Assembly: GCF_000754095.2 (NCBI RefSeq)
Contig: NZ_JQSG02000003.1
Span: 299,397-363,396, forward strand
Reading direction: 5' to 3'
DNA from: Acidihalobacter prosperus
GTDB taxonomy: Bacteria; Pseudomonadota; Gammaproteobacteria; DSM-5130; Acidihalobacteraceae
Length of the DNA: 64,000 nt
The notes under the pieces were generated by a model. The model was given only the letters and a program-made list of their open reading frames with translations. It ran no database searches and was not told where the DNA came from. Position 1 is the first letter of the stretch. Each line of letters starts with the position of its first letter. This document shows positions 9,657 through 18,296 of the stretch, in pieces. The position numbers and the translations under genes were made by a program.

Positions 9657-10970
9657 ATGTTAGCGCTCGCGATCTTTCTGATCACCCTCGTCTTCGTCAT
9701 CTGGCAGCCACGCGGGCTCGGCATCGGCTGGAGCGCCGCGGGCGGCGCACTGCTGGCACTGGCCACCGGCGTGATCACGCTGCACGACATCCCGATCGTC
9801 TGGCATATCGTGTGGGACGCGACCTTCACCTTCGTCGGCCTGATCATCATCTCGCTGACCCTGGACGAGGCCGGCTTCTTCCACTGGGCGGCGCTGCATG
9901 TCGCCCGCTGGGGCGGCGGCAGCGGCAAGCGGCTGTTCCCGCTCGTCATTCTGCTCGGCGCGCTGATCGCGGCCTTCTTCGCCAACGACGGCGCCGCCCT
10001 GCTGCTCACCCCGATCGTGCTCGCCATCCTGCTGCGGCTGGGGTTCAACCCGGCCGGCGCGCTGGCCTTCGTGATCGGCACCGGTTTCGTGGCCGATACC
10101 ACCAGCCTGCCGCTGATCATCTCGAATCTGGTCAACATCGTCAGCGCCAATTACTTCGCCATCCCCTTCGACCATTACGCGCGGGTGATGATACCCGTGG
10201 ACCTCGCCGCGCTCGCGGCGACGCTGGTCGTGTTGTGGCTGTATTTCCGCCGCGACCTGCCGGCGCGCTACGCCCTCGAGGGCCTGGAAGCCCCCGCCCA
10301 CGCGATCCGCGATCCGCTGGTGTTCCGCGCCAGCTTCCCGCTGCTCGCGGTGCTGCTCGCGGCCTATTTCGTGACCGCGCAGTTCGGCGTTCACGTCTCC
10401 GTGGTCACCGGCGCGGGCGCGCTGATCCTGCTCGGGCTTGCCGGACGCTGGCACCAGGGCGGGCGCGGCGGCGTGATTCCCGTGCGCAAGGTGGTCAAGG
10501 AAGCCCCCTGGCAGATCGTGATCTTCAGCTTGGGCATGTATCTCGTGGTCTACGGCCTGCGCAACGCCGGACTCACCGCCTATCTGGCCCAGGCGCTCGA
10601 ATGGCTCGGCGGGCACGGGCCGACCGTGGCGGCGCTCGGCACCGGCTTCCTCAGCGCCGTACTGTCCTCGGTGATGAACAACATGCCGAGCGTGCTGGTC
10701 GGCGCGCTCGCCATCGACCAGAGCCATGGGATCAGCGCCGCCGCGCGCGAAGCCATGATCTACGCCAACGTGATCGGCTGCGACCTGGGTCCCAAGTTCA
10801 CCCCCATCGGCAGCCTCGCCACCCTGCTCTGGCTGCACGTGCTCGCGCGCAAGGGCGAGACCATCACCTGGGGTCAGTACATGAAGGTCGGGCTGGTCAT
10901 CACCCCGCCGGTCCTGCTCGTCACCCTGCTCGCGCTGGCGGCCTGGCTGCCGCTGGCCGGCCATTCCTGA
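9657..10970 (+). CDS. arsB: Arsenite efflux permease ArsB
   Basis: ArsB expels arsenite through the inner membrane using the proton gradient. The ATG at 9657 gives [20 protein letters not shown], closely matching the E. coli N-terminus; a GTG four codons upstream is the alternative. The 437-residue protein has about 12 hydrophobic helices, and conserved motifs [16 protein letters not shown] and [16 protein letters not shown]. Its stop lies 14 bp before arsC. Confidence 0.96.
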   Translation: MLALAIFLITLVFVIWQPRGLGIGWSAAGGALLALATGVITLHDIPIVWHIVWDATFTFVGLIIISLTLDEAGFFHWAALHVARWGGGSGKRLFPLVILLGALIAAFFANDGAALLLTPIVLAILLRLGFNPAGALAFVIGTGFVADTTSLPLIISNLVNIVSANYFAIPFDHYARVMIPVDLAALAATLVVLWLYFRRDLPARYALEGLEAPAHAIRDPLVFRASFPLLAVLLAAYFVTAQFGVHVSVVTGAGALILLGLAGRWHQGGRGGVIPVRKVVKEAPWQIVIFSLGMYLVVYGLRNAGLTAYLAQALEWLGGHGPTVAALGTGFLSAVLSSVMNNMPSVLVGALAIDQSHGISAAAREAMIYANVIGCDLGPKFTPIGSLATLLWLHVLARKGETITWGQYMKVGLVITPPVLLVTLLALAAWLPLAGHS

Positions 10971-10984
10971 ACGGAGTTCCCGCA

Positions 10985-11407
<423 letters not shown>

Positions 11408-11411
11408 ATAC

Positions 11412-11987
11412 TCAGTCCGCGAGCTGGTGCTCGATCCGGCGGTCGGGCACCAGCCACATCAGCGCGACCAGCACGTAAACCGCCTGCGCCGCCCAGTGGA
11501 TCAGGTAGGCCAGCGGGATCACCGCGGCGTACAACAGAATCGACAGCAGGCCCTTGAAGTCGCCGCCGATCGCGCGGGCAACCCTGGACTCGCGTCCCTC
11601 GTGCGCGATGATGCTGCGCACCAGGATGCTGTAGGCGATCGCCGCCATCAGCAGCACGCCGCCGTACAGCGCCGTCGGCGCCGCCGCAAAGTGGTTCTCG
11701 CCCATCCAGCCGGTCACGAAGGGAAACAGCGAGAGCCAGAACAGCAGGTGCAGGTTCGCCCACAGGACCCCGCCGCCGATGCGCTCGGTCGCGTGCAGCA
11801 GGTGGTGATGGTTGTTCCAGTAGATGCCGATATAGACAAAGCTGAGTACATAGCTCAGCAGTACCGGCAGCAACGGTCTCAGGGCCTCGATCTGCTCGCC
11901 GTGCGGCACCTTCATTTCCAGCACCATGATGGTGATGATGATCGCCATCACGCCATCGCTGAACGCTTCCATCCGGCTCGTGCGCAT
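11412..11987 (-). CDS. TMEM175-like (DUF1211) potassium channel
   Basis: Bacterial TMEM175 proteins are six-helix potassium channels. The diagnostic first helix reads RMEAFSDGVMAIIITIMVLEM, followed by helices at about residues 45-60, 75-95, 105-125, 145-165 and 170-185. A His-rich loop, WNNHHHLLHAT, is typical of the family. Total length is 191 aa, right for one repeat. The ATG at 11987 is chosen because it begins MRTSRMEAFSDG; the next ATG at 11972 is possible. It converges with arsC, 4 bp apart. Confidence 0.85.
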   Translation of the reverse strand: MRTSRMEAFSDGVMAIIITIMVLEMKVPHGEQIEALRPLLPVLLSYVLSFVYIGIYWNNHHHLLHATERIGGGVLWANLHLLFWLSLFPFVTGWMGENHFAAAPTALYGGVLLMAAIAYSILVRSIIAHEGRESRVARAIGGDFKGLLSILLYAAVIPLAYLIHWAAQAVYVLVALMWLVPDRRIEHQLAD

Positions 11988-12043
11988 GCTCCGTGACTCG
12001 ATTCCCGCGCAGTATGCCGCCGCTGCGCACAAAGGGGCAGAGA

Positions 12044-12838
12044 TCAGGATTTCAGCCGGTCCAGCCGCAGCCTTTCGCGTTCGTCGAACAGTCGGCGCGA
12101 GCCGAACCAGACGCCGCCGAGCGCGGCAAAACCGGTGTTGGCGGCGATCAGGAACATGATCAGGATCTGATAGCGCACCGCCTCGGTCGGCGGCGCGCCC
12201 GCCAGGATCTGGCCGGTCATCATGCCGGGCAGGCTGACCACGCCGGCGGCGGCCATCGAGTTGATGATCGGAATCAGGCCGGCGCGCGCCGATTCGCGGC
12301 GAATGTCGCTCATCGCCACGTCCCAGCGCTGGCCGAGCATCAGCCGCGCCTCGATCGCCGCGCGCTGGCGCCAGGCGGTCTGCGTCAGCCGGTCGAGGCC
12401 GATGGCGGCGCCGGTCATCGAGTTGCCGATCAGCATGCCGAGCAGCGGAATGGCGTATTGCGGGGCGTACCACGGCTCGGGCCGCAGAATCACCAGCAGG
12501 GTCAGCAGGATGATCGACAGCGACGGCACCGTCAGCGCGAGCGCGCCCACGCCGTAGCCCCAGCCGCCACGGAAACGACGCTGCTGCCGGGCCATCACCT
12601 CGCGCCCGGCGACCAGCAGCATGAAGGCGGCGAGCAGGCCGATCCACAGCGGGCTCGCGTAGGCGAACAGGGTCTTGAGCACCAGCCCGACCAGCCAGAG
12701 CTGCAGCGTGGTGCGCACCGCAGCGATCAGCAGCGTCTTCGACAGCCCCAGGCTGAGGGCGAGGCTGAGGCCGGCCAGCGCCAGAATCAGCAGTGCGGCC
12801 AATCCCAGCTCGAAGGGCGTCAGTTCGATCAGGTGCAT
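12044..12838 (-). CDS. fetB: FetB/YbbM-type iron export permease
   Basis: This 264-residue permease with about six helices matches the UPF0014/FetB family, the membrane part of an ABC exporter that lowers iron stress in E. coli. Characteristic segments are RTTLQLWLVGLVLK, PLLGMLIGNSMTGAAIGLDRL, SLPGMMTGQILAGAPP and QILIMFLIAANTG. It overlaps the ATPase gene fetA by 10 bp, confirming a two-gene unit. Confidence 0.93.
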   Translation of the reverse strand: MHLIELTPFELGLAALLILALAGLSLALSLGLSKTLLIAAVRTTLQLWLVGLVLKTLFAYASPLWIGLLAAFMLLVAGREVMARQQRRFRGGWGYGVGALALTVPSLSIILLTLLVILRPEPWYAPQYAIPLLGMLIGNSMTGAAIGLDRLTQTAWRQRAAIEARLMLGQRWDVAMSDIRRESARAGLIPIINSMAAAGVVSLPGMMTGQILAGAPPTEAVRYQILIMFLIAANTGFAALGGVWFGSRRLFDERERLRLDRLKS

Positions 12839-13470
12839 GCGTTCGCCTCCAACCGGCCGGCCCGCATGACCAGTTCGCGATCGCCGATGCGGGCGGCCTG
12901 TTCCGCGTCGTGGGTGACCCACAGCGCCGCGGCCGCGCGACTGACCAGGTAATCGCGCACCACCGACTCGACGCGCGCACGATTGCCGGCATCGAGATTT
13001 GCGGTCGGCTCGTCGAGCAGCAGCACCCGCGGCTGCAACTGCAGCAGACGCGCCAGCGCCAGACGCTGGCGCTCGCCGCTGGATGCCCGGGCCACCTCCC
13101 AGCTCATCACCGAGGCGCTGAAACCCAGCGCGGACAGCACGTCCTCCGAGGTCGTCAGGAGATGCTCGCCCACGGTTTCCGCCCACCACGCCGGTTCGGC
13201 AGGCAGCAGCGCGACGGCGCGACGCCAGTCGCGCGGGACATACGTCTCCCGCGCACGACCTTCCAGCAGTACCGTGCCCGTGGCCGGGTCCAGATCGCAG
13301 ATCGCGCGCAGCAGCAGCGACTTGCCGCTACCGGACGACCCGGTCAGCACCACGCACTCACCGGGCGCCAACGTCAGCGCGCAAGGCCCGATCACCGGCG
13401 TGCGCAGGCCGTCCACGCTCAAGCGTGCGGCTGGCGCGCCATCGATGTCGTTTGCGGCGGAGATATTCAT
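12829..13470 (-). CDS. fetA: FetA/YbbL-type ABC ATPase
   Basis: The 213-residue ATPase partner of FetB shows Walker A LTGSSGSGKSLLL, a divergent signature ASSGERQRLALAR, Walker B RVLLLDEPTANLD and an H-loop histidine in LWVTHDAEQA. It starts at the ATG at 13470 (MNISAAND). It ends inside fetB by 10 bp. Iron or a related metal is the expected substrate by family; the sequence alone does not fix it. Confidence 0.93.
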   Translation of the reverse strand: MNISAANDIDGAPAARLSVDGLRTPVIGPCALTLAPGECVVLTGSSGSGKSLLLRAICDLDPATGTVLLEGRARETYVPRDWRRAVALLPAEPAWWAETVGEHLLTTSEDVLSALGFSASVMSWEVARASSGERQRLALARLLQLQPRVLLLDEPTANLDAGNRARVESVVRDYLVSRAAAALWVTHDAEQAARIGDRELVMRAGRLEANACT

Positions 13471-13520
13471 GGGGCGGGGATTATGCGGGGATCGCGCCGG
13501 CGATACGAGCGCGGCGGCAC

Positions 13521-13550
13521 AAAAGGAACGGGCGCCGAAGCGCCCGTTCC
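13521..13550 (-). terminator. Rho-independent terminator after amtB
   Basis: An 11-bp perfect stem (GGAACGGGCGC with its complement) and a TTCG loop are followed on the minus strand by TTTTGT. It lies 24 bp beyond the amtB stop and separates glnK-amtB from fetAB. Confidence 0.9.
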
Positions 13551-13573
13551 GTCTTGCACGATCGGATCGACCG

Positions 13574-14887
13574 TTACTCGTAGACCTGCTCGCCGTGCGA
13601 AGAGACGTCGAGGCCCTGGACCTCGTCTTCCTCCGACACACGGATGCCCATGATCACATCCAGCACCTTGATGATGATGAAGGTCATGATCGCGTCGTAG
13701 ACAATGGTGAACATCACGCCCTTGAGCTGGATCAGGAACTGCGCCGCGATGCTGCCGTGCGCCGCCTCGTTCAGGCCCGCGCCGCCGAAGATCGCGGCCG
13801 AGAAGATGCCCGTCAGCAGCGCGCCCACGATACCGCCGATGGCGTGCACGCCGAAGGCGTCCAGCGAATCGTCGTAGCCGAGCATGTTCTTCAGGTAGAC
13901 CGCCGCCCAGAAGCAGAGCACGCCGGCGGCGATGCCGATCACGAAAGCACCGGTCGGGCCCACGAAACCGGAAGCCGGGGTGATCGCGACCAGTCCGGCC
14001 ACCGCGCCCGAACTCATACCCAGCAGGGTGGGTTTGCCGCGCGCGGCCCATTCGGCGAACATCCACGCCAGCGCGGCGATGCCGGTGGCGATCTGGGTCA
14101 CGGCCATGGCCATGCCGGCGGTGCCATCGGCGGCCAGCTCGGAACCCGCGTTGAAGCCGAACCAGCCGACCCACAGCAACGCGGCACCGGCCATCGTGAA
14201 CACCACGTTCACCGGCGGCATCGGCTCCTTGCCGTAGCCCTTGCGCTTGCCGAGCACCAGCGCCGCGACCAGACCAGCCACGCCGGCGTTGATGTGCACC
14301 ACGGTACCGCCGGCGAAGTCCTGTACGCCGTCGCTACCCAGGAAGCCGCCGCCCCAAACCATGTGCGCGATCGGGGAGTAGACCAGCAGCGACCACAGGC
14401 CCATGAACCACAGCATCGCGGAGAATTTCATGCGCTCGACGACCGAACCGATGATCAGCGCCGGCGTGATGATGGCGAAGGTCATCTGGAAGGTCATGAA
14501 CACGGTCTCGGGAATCGAGCCGCTCATGCTGTTGTAGCCCATGCCATGCAGGAACAGGGCGCTGAGATTGCCGACGAACATGCCGTCGCCCTTGAAGGCC
14601 AGCGAGTAGCCGGCGATCGCCCATACCGCCGTGATCAGGCAGGTAACGGCAAAGGTCTTGGCCGCCACCGAGATCAGATTCTTCTTGCGTACCATGCCGC
14701 CGTAGAACAGCGCCACGCCAGGAATGGTCATCAGCAGGACGAGCGCGGTGGATGTAAGCATCCACGCCGTGTTGCCCGAATCGATCTTCGGCGGCGCATC
14801 AGCGGCCATTGCCAGCCCTGGCATCAGCCACATCCCCACCAGGCCGAGCAGCCCTCCGATCGCTCCCAATGTATGCTTTGGTTTCAT
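13574..14887 (-). CDS. amtB: Ammonium transporter AmtB
   Basis: AmtB conducts ammonium/ammonia across the inner membrane and is plugged by GlnK. The ATG at 14887 follows AGGAAA by six bases. The 437-residue precursor starts with a cleavable signal (ending AMAADA), then has about 11 helices. The twin pore histidines are seen in VVHINAGVAGLVAALV and AFGVHAIGGIVGALL. It follows glnK by 34 bp on the same transcript, the usual glnK-amtB unit. Confidence 0.97.
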   Translation of the reverse strand: MKPKHTLGAIGGLLGLVGMWLMPGLAMAADAPPKIDSGNTAWMLTSTALVLLMTIPGVALFYGGMVRKKNLISVAAKTFAVTCLITAVWAIAGYSLAFKGDGMFVGNLSALFLHGMGYNSMSGSIPETVFMTFQMTFAIITPALIIGSVVERMKFSAMLWFMGLWSLLVYSPIAHMVWGGGFLGSDGVQDFAGGTVVHINAGVAGLVAALVLGKRKGYGKEPMPPVNVVFTMAGAALLWVGWFGFNAGSELAADGTAGMAMAVTQIATGIAALAWMFAEWAARGKPTLLGMSSGAVAGLVAITPASGFVGPTGAFVIGIAAGVLCFWAAVYLKNMLGYDDSLDAFGVHAIGGIVGALLTGIFSAAIFGGAGLNEAAHGSIAAQFLIQLKGVMFTIVYDAIMTFIIIKVLDVIMGIRVSEEDEVQGLDVSSHGEQVYE

Positions 14888-14921
14888 TGACAGTTTCCTC
14901 ATCTTGGTTCGTCGTCGTTTT

Positions 14922-15383
<462 letters not shown>

Positions 15384-15425
15384 TTAAAATAAAAAAAACC
15401 TTGTCGAGCCGAGTCGTCACCTCTT

Positions 15426-15446
15426 GACGCACCATTATGGTGCGTC
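15426..15446. promoter_or_regulatory. NtrC-type enhancer site of glnK-amtB
   Basis: A perfect 21-bp palindrome with 10-bp arms has the core GCACCA-TTA-TGGTGC, the NtrC half-site pair with consensus spacing. It is centred 83 bp upstream of the -24 box. It is the best enhancer in the window and serves as reference for the weaker ones. Confidence 0.85.
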
Positions 15447-15509
15447 TTTGCTACGTCGTTAGCCGTATGGCCACCCGCTTGTCCAGGCACAAGCACAATG
15501 GACCCGCAT

Positions 15510-15539
15510 AAAAAAATTCCGGGCGCCAAGCGCCCGGAA
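15510..15539 (-). terminator. Rho-independent terminator after the 15573-16706 porin
   Basis: A 10-bp stem (TTCCGGGCGC with its complement) and a CAA loop are followed on the minus strand by TTTTTTT. It lies 33 bp after the porin stop and isolates the porin from the glnK control region. Confidence 0.92.
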
Positions 15540-15572
15540 GCTCGTCGCGGACAAAGTGGGTTACGCGGGCAA

Positions 15573-16706
15573 TCAGAAGGTGTAGGTACCGCCAATCGCG
15601 AACTGGCTGGCCGCCTTCGTGCCCGGGGACGTGACCGGGTTCGCGGCCGCATCCAGCACGTCGCTGTCGAGCCCGCTTTCCACCGCCTTCTTGTCCGCGT
15701 ATTGATACTCGGCATAGAAGGCCACGTCGCTGATCGGGGCATAGGCCAGGCTGAGCGTGGTGATCGTGCCTCTCGCCCGCGGCAGCGCGCCGTTGCTCGC
15801 CTGCGTGGTCGTGGAAATGTTGCCCATTACCGTCCACTTCGGTGTGAACCCGTAGCTTGCGGTCGCCAGATAGGTATAGATCTCATGCGTATTCTGGGCC
15901 GCGGTCATCAGCATCGACGTCGGCTTGTAGCCGAAGCCGCCCAAGCTGACGCTCAACGCCCCTGCGCTGTAGGTGCCACGCAAACCGACCTTGTTTTTGA
16001 GCAGCACGCCGGCGTATTCATTGATGGGTGTCAGCCAGACCGACTGCGAAGGCGAGGCACTATAGGCCGTGGCGCCATTACCGTACTTCGAGAAGGACTC
16101 GAAACCGGCGCCCAGCGTGTAGTCGCCAAACGTATAGGTACCGGAAAACGAATAATTGTTGGTCGACTTGCTGGCACTCGTGGCGCCCTTGCCGATGTTG
16201 AAGCCTTCGACGGACAGCGTCAGGCCACCCATCATGGGCGAGACATAGGACACTGCCTTATCCTGCTCGAAGGCGTTCACCGTGGTGGGATACATCCACC
16301 AGAACGGGGTGAAGGGCAGCACCACATCGTTGAAGTAAGTGGATTCGAGCCGGCCGGCCTTCAGCGTGCCCCAGGGGCCGGTGGCGCCCAGATACGCCCA
16401 GTAGGTCGAAGGCGTGCCGATCGCCGTGGTCGGATCGACGAACAGATCGTAGTTGTAGATGAACTTGGTACCCCCGGCCTCGCCCAGGTCGCCCTTCACG
16501 CCGACCTGACTGATATTGTTCTGAATGCCGTAGGTGGCCTTCTCACCATTGACCGTTGCCGTGTTGTACGTGCCGACAACACCCACCATCCCGTAAATCG
16601 TCGCACTCGGCGTCGCGTTCGCACGGGTAGCCACCCCCACCATGGCCGCTCCCATTCCCAGGGCAATCATCAACGTCGTTGGCTGAAACCGTTTCTTCAG
16701 GCGCAT
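15573..16706 (-). CDS. Outer-membrane porin, nitrogen-regulated (paralogue 1)
   Basis: The 377-residue precursor has a signal peptide ending ATRANA, then alternating amphipathic strands and a C-terminal phenylalanine (GGTYTF) needed for outer-membrane insertion. Shared motifs with the porin at 34697-35803 (PFWWMY/PFWWFY, FSKYGNG, TPINEYAG, YKPTSM) mark them as paralogues. The ATG at 16706 follows GGAG by eight bases; a GTG three codons upstream is less likely. It has its own sigma-54 promoter and NtrC site, so it likely admits nitrogenous solutes when nitrogen is scarce. Substrate unknown. Confidence 0.88.
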   Translation of the reverse strand: MRLKKRFQPTTLMIALGMGAAMVGVATRANATPSATIYGMVGVVGTYNTATVNGEKATYGIQNNISQVGVKGDLGEAGGTKFIYNYDLFVDPTTAIGTPSTYWAYLGATGPWGTLKAGRLESTYFNDVVLPFTPFWWMYPTTVNAFEQDKAVSYVSPMMGGLTLSVEGFNIGKGATSASKSTNNYSFSGTYTFGDYTLGAGFESFSKYGNGATAYSASPSQSVWLTPINEYAGVLLKNKVGLRGTYSAGALSVSLGGFGYKPTSMLMTAAQNTHEIYTYLATASYGFTPKWTVMGNISTTTQASNGALPRARGTITTLSLAYAPISDVAFYAEYQYADKKAVESGLDSDVLDAAANPVTSPGTKAASQFAIGGTYTF

Positions 16707-16787
16707 ACTTTTCACTCCAGATGGCTGACAGGGATGTTGCGAAAAAGAAACATTGTGAGCTGTCTCTTACATACGCCCCAGCGCATC

Positions 16788-16803
16788 TGCAGTTAGCGTG
16801 CCA
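16788..16803 (-). promoter_or_regulatory. Sigma-54 promoter of porin paralogue 1
   Basis: On the minus strand TGGCACGCTAACTGCA matches TGGCACG-N4-TTGCA with one change (C for T). It lies 82 bp before the porin ATG. The rest of the 376-bp gap to the next gene is AT-rich around 16895-16990 and contains the enhancer site. Confidence 0.82.
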
Positions 16804-16907
16804 GCACGACCATGCCGGTGACAGCTACGTGACAGGAGGGCTTCCGCCAGCCCCACCGATTCCCCGTCACCCAGTTCGCACCACCAGAGATCATGAATTA
16901 ATCACTA

Positions 16908-16922
16908 GCACCATTTTGGTGC
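16908..16922. promoter_or_regulatory. NtrC-type enhancer site of porin paralogue 1
   Basis: GCACCATTTTGGTGC is a perfect 6-bp inverted repeat with a 3-bp centre, identical in its half-sites to the glnK enhancer. It lies about 105 bp upstream of the -24 element, in AT-rich DNA. Confidence 0.8.
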
Positions 16923-17082
16923 GAGTATTGATTATTTTTACCTATTAATTATCTCTAATCACATTATGTGATTGATTAATTCAATAACCCCAGTCGAGTC
17001 ACCTCGTCGATCGCAGCTGCGCCACCCTATCCATGTATGCGATCCCCACACATCATAGGTGTTGCTTATCAGCAACACTCGC

Positions 17083-18045
17083 TCAATGATTCCACCTTGT
17101 ATCCGCCGGGTAAGGGCTCCGCATCATGTCGCGGTACCGATCCAGGTCCAGCGGCACGTCTCCCGCCTTGATCATCTCGAACATGCGCAGCACGATTTCA
17201 TAGGCGAGTTGCTGGGCATAGAGCGAACTCCGATGAAAGTACGTGTCGAACTTCGTCGGCACCTGCAATGCGTTGTCGGACATGACGTTCAATTCGACGA
17301 AAGGCACCTTGTTGATAAGCGAGGCCAGCGCGGTGCCGTAACCGCCTGACTCGTCCGCCTCATGAAAGATTCGGTCACTCTCCCGGATCGCCTTGGGATT
17401 GCGCAACCACATGGCTGAAGACCCTTGAGTACCATAATCCATGATGTAGGCCATGCTTGGCTTGTCGTTCTGATTCATCCAAGCCGGTGTCTCGGGCTTC
17501 ATGGACATCGCGGCGCGATAGGCTAGGTCAGACAGCGGCACACTGGGATACAGATACATCATCGCACCGCTGCCGGCGGCGTTCGATTCGGTGTCGTGGA
17601 ATTCACCGGGGATAATCCTGCCTGAACGCGTGGTGATGTAATTGCCGAAATCGACGACCCTCCGGGCGATCAGCACGTCGCCGATGCGCAACCGCTTGAG
17701 GTGCGAGCCGGAGGTTCCCGCATAAATCATTGCGCGCAAGGAAAAGGCATCCATCATTTTCTGCGCCACCAGCGCGCGCGTCGCATCCCCATCCACCGGC
17801 TGCACGCAGGCGACCACCGGAATACCGCTGAGTGTGCCCGTATGAAACGTGAAGCCACCGATCACCTGTGTCCGCGCATCTTCCAGATGAGACAGCAGCA
17901 CCGAATAATTCTTTGGCGCCAGCGGCATCAGGATGCCGTAGTACGTCACCTTGGACGCGGCACTCGCGCTGCCGAAAAGGATCATCAGCAGCGAACCTGT
18001 CGCCAGGCATCGCAGTCCGTCACGAAGCCATGAATTTGCTCGCAT
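17083..18045 (-). CDS. Secreted nucleoside phosphorylase/nucleosidase-family protein
   Basis: The 320-residue protein has a signal peptide (MRANSWLRDGLRCLATGSLL to about residue 30) and a PNP/UDP-phosphorylase-type domain. Matching segments are GTLSGIPVVACVQPVDGDA, MIYAGTSGSHLKRLRIGDVL, and FVELNVMSDNAL, the last corresponding to the ribose/base-binding loop with its aspartate. Enzymes of this family are normally cytoplasmic; this one appears periplasmic. GGAGG precedes the ATG. It lies downstream of the TonB receptor gene, separated by a large hairpin, suggesting capture and cleavage of nucleosides. Exact activity is not determined. Confidence 0.75.
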   Translation of the reverse strand: MRANSWLRDGLRCLATGSLLMILFGSASAASKVTYYGILMPLAPKNYSVLLSHLEDARTQVIGGFTFHTGTLSGIPVVACVQPVDGDATRALVAQKMMDAFSLRAMIYAGTSGSHLKRLRIGDVLIARRVVDFGNYITTRSGRIIPGEFHDTESNAAGSGAMMYLYPSVPLSDLAYRAAMSMKPETPAWMNQNDKPSMAYIMDYGTQGSSAMWLRNPKAIRESDRIFHEADESGGYGTALASLINKVPFVELNVMSDNALQVPTKFDTYFHRSSLYAQQLAYEIVLRMFEMIKAGDVPLDLDRYRDMMRSPYPADTRWNH

Positions 18046-18226
18046 TACATGCCCTCCTTGAAATACAAGTACTCGCGGCCGCCGACTGAACAGCCAGGAC
18101 ACCTGCCTTACCGGCACCGAACCACCGGCCGACTGGAGCGCCACATTGATCGGTATCTCGTGCCAATGACGTGCTCGAAAACTGGTGAAGCCATGGCTCG
18201 CTTCGCTTTAAATTGCATCGCGCTCG

Positions 18227-18262
18227 CCCCTGTGGCGCATGCTCGCGCATGCGCCACAGGGG
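18227..18262. repeat. Perfect 16-bp inverted repeat (strong hairpin)
   Basis: Two perfect 16-bp arms (CCCCTGTGGCGCATGC and complement) enclose TCGC. It lies 35 bp after the TonB-receptor stop and 182 bp before the nucleosidase-like start. There is no U-tract on either strand, so it may be an mRNA-stabilising hairpin, a weak terminator, or a member of a dispersed palindromic repeat. Confidence 0.8.
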
Positions 18263-18296
18263 TATGAGCAGCGCTGCGCGCGCGTGGAATCACGCC

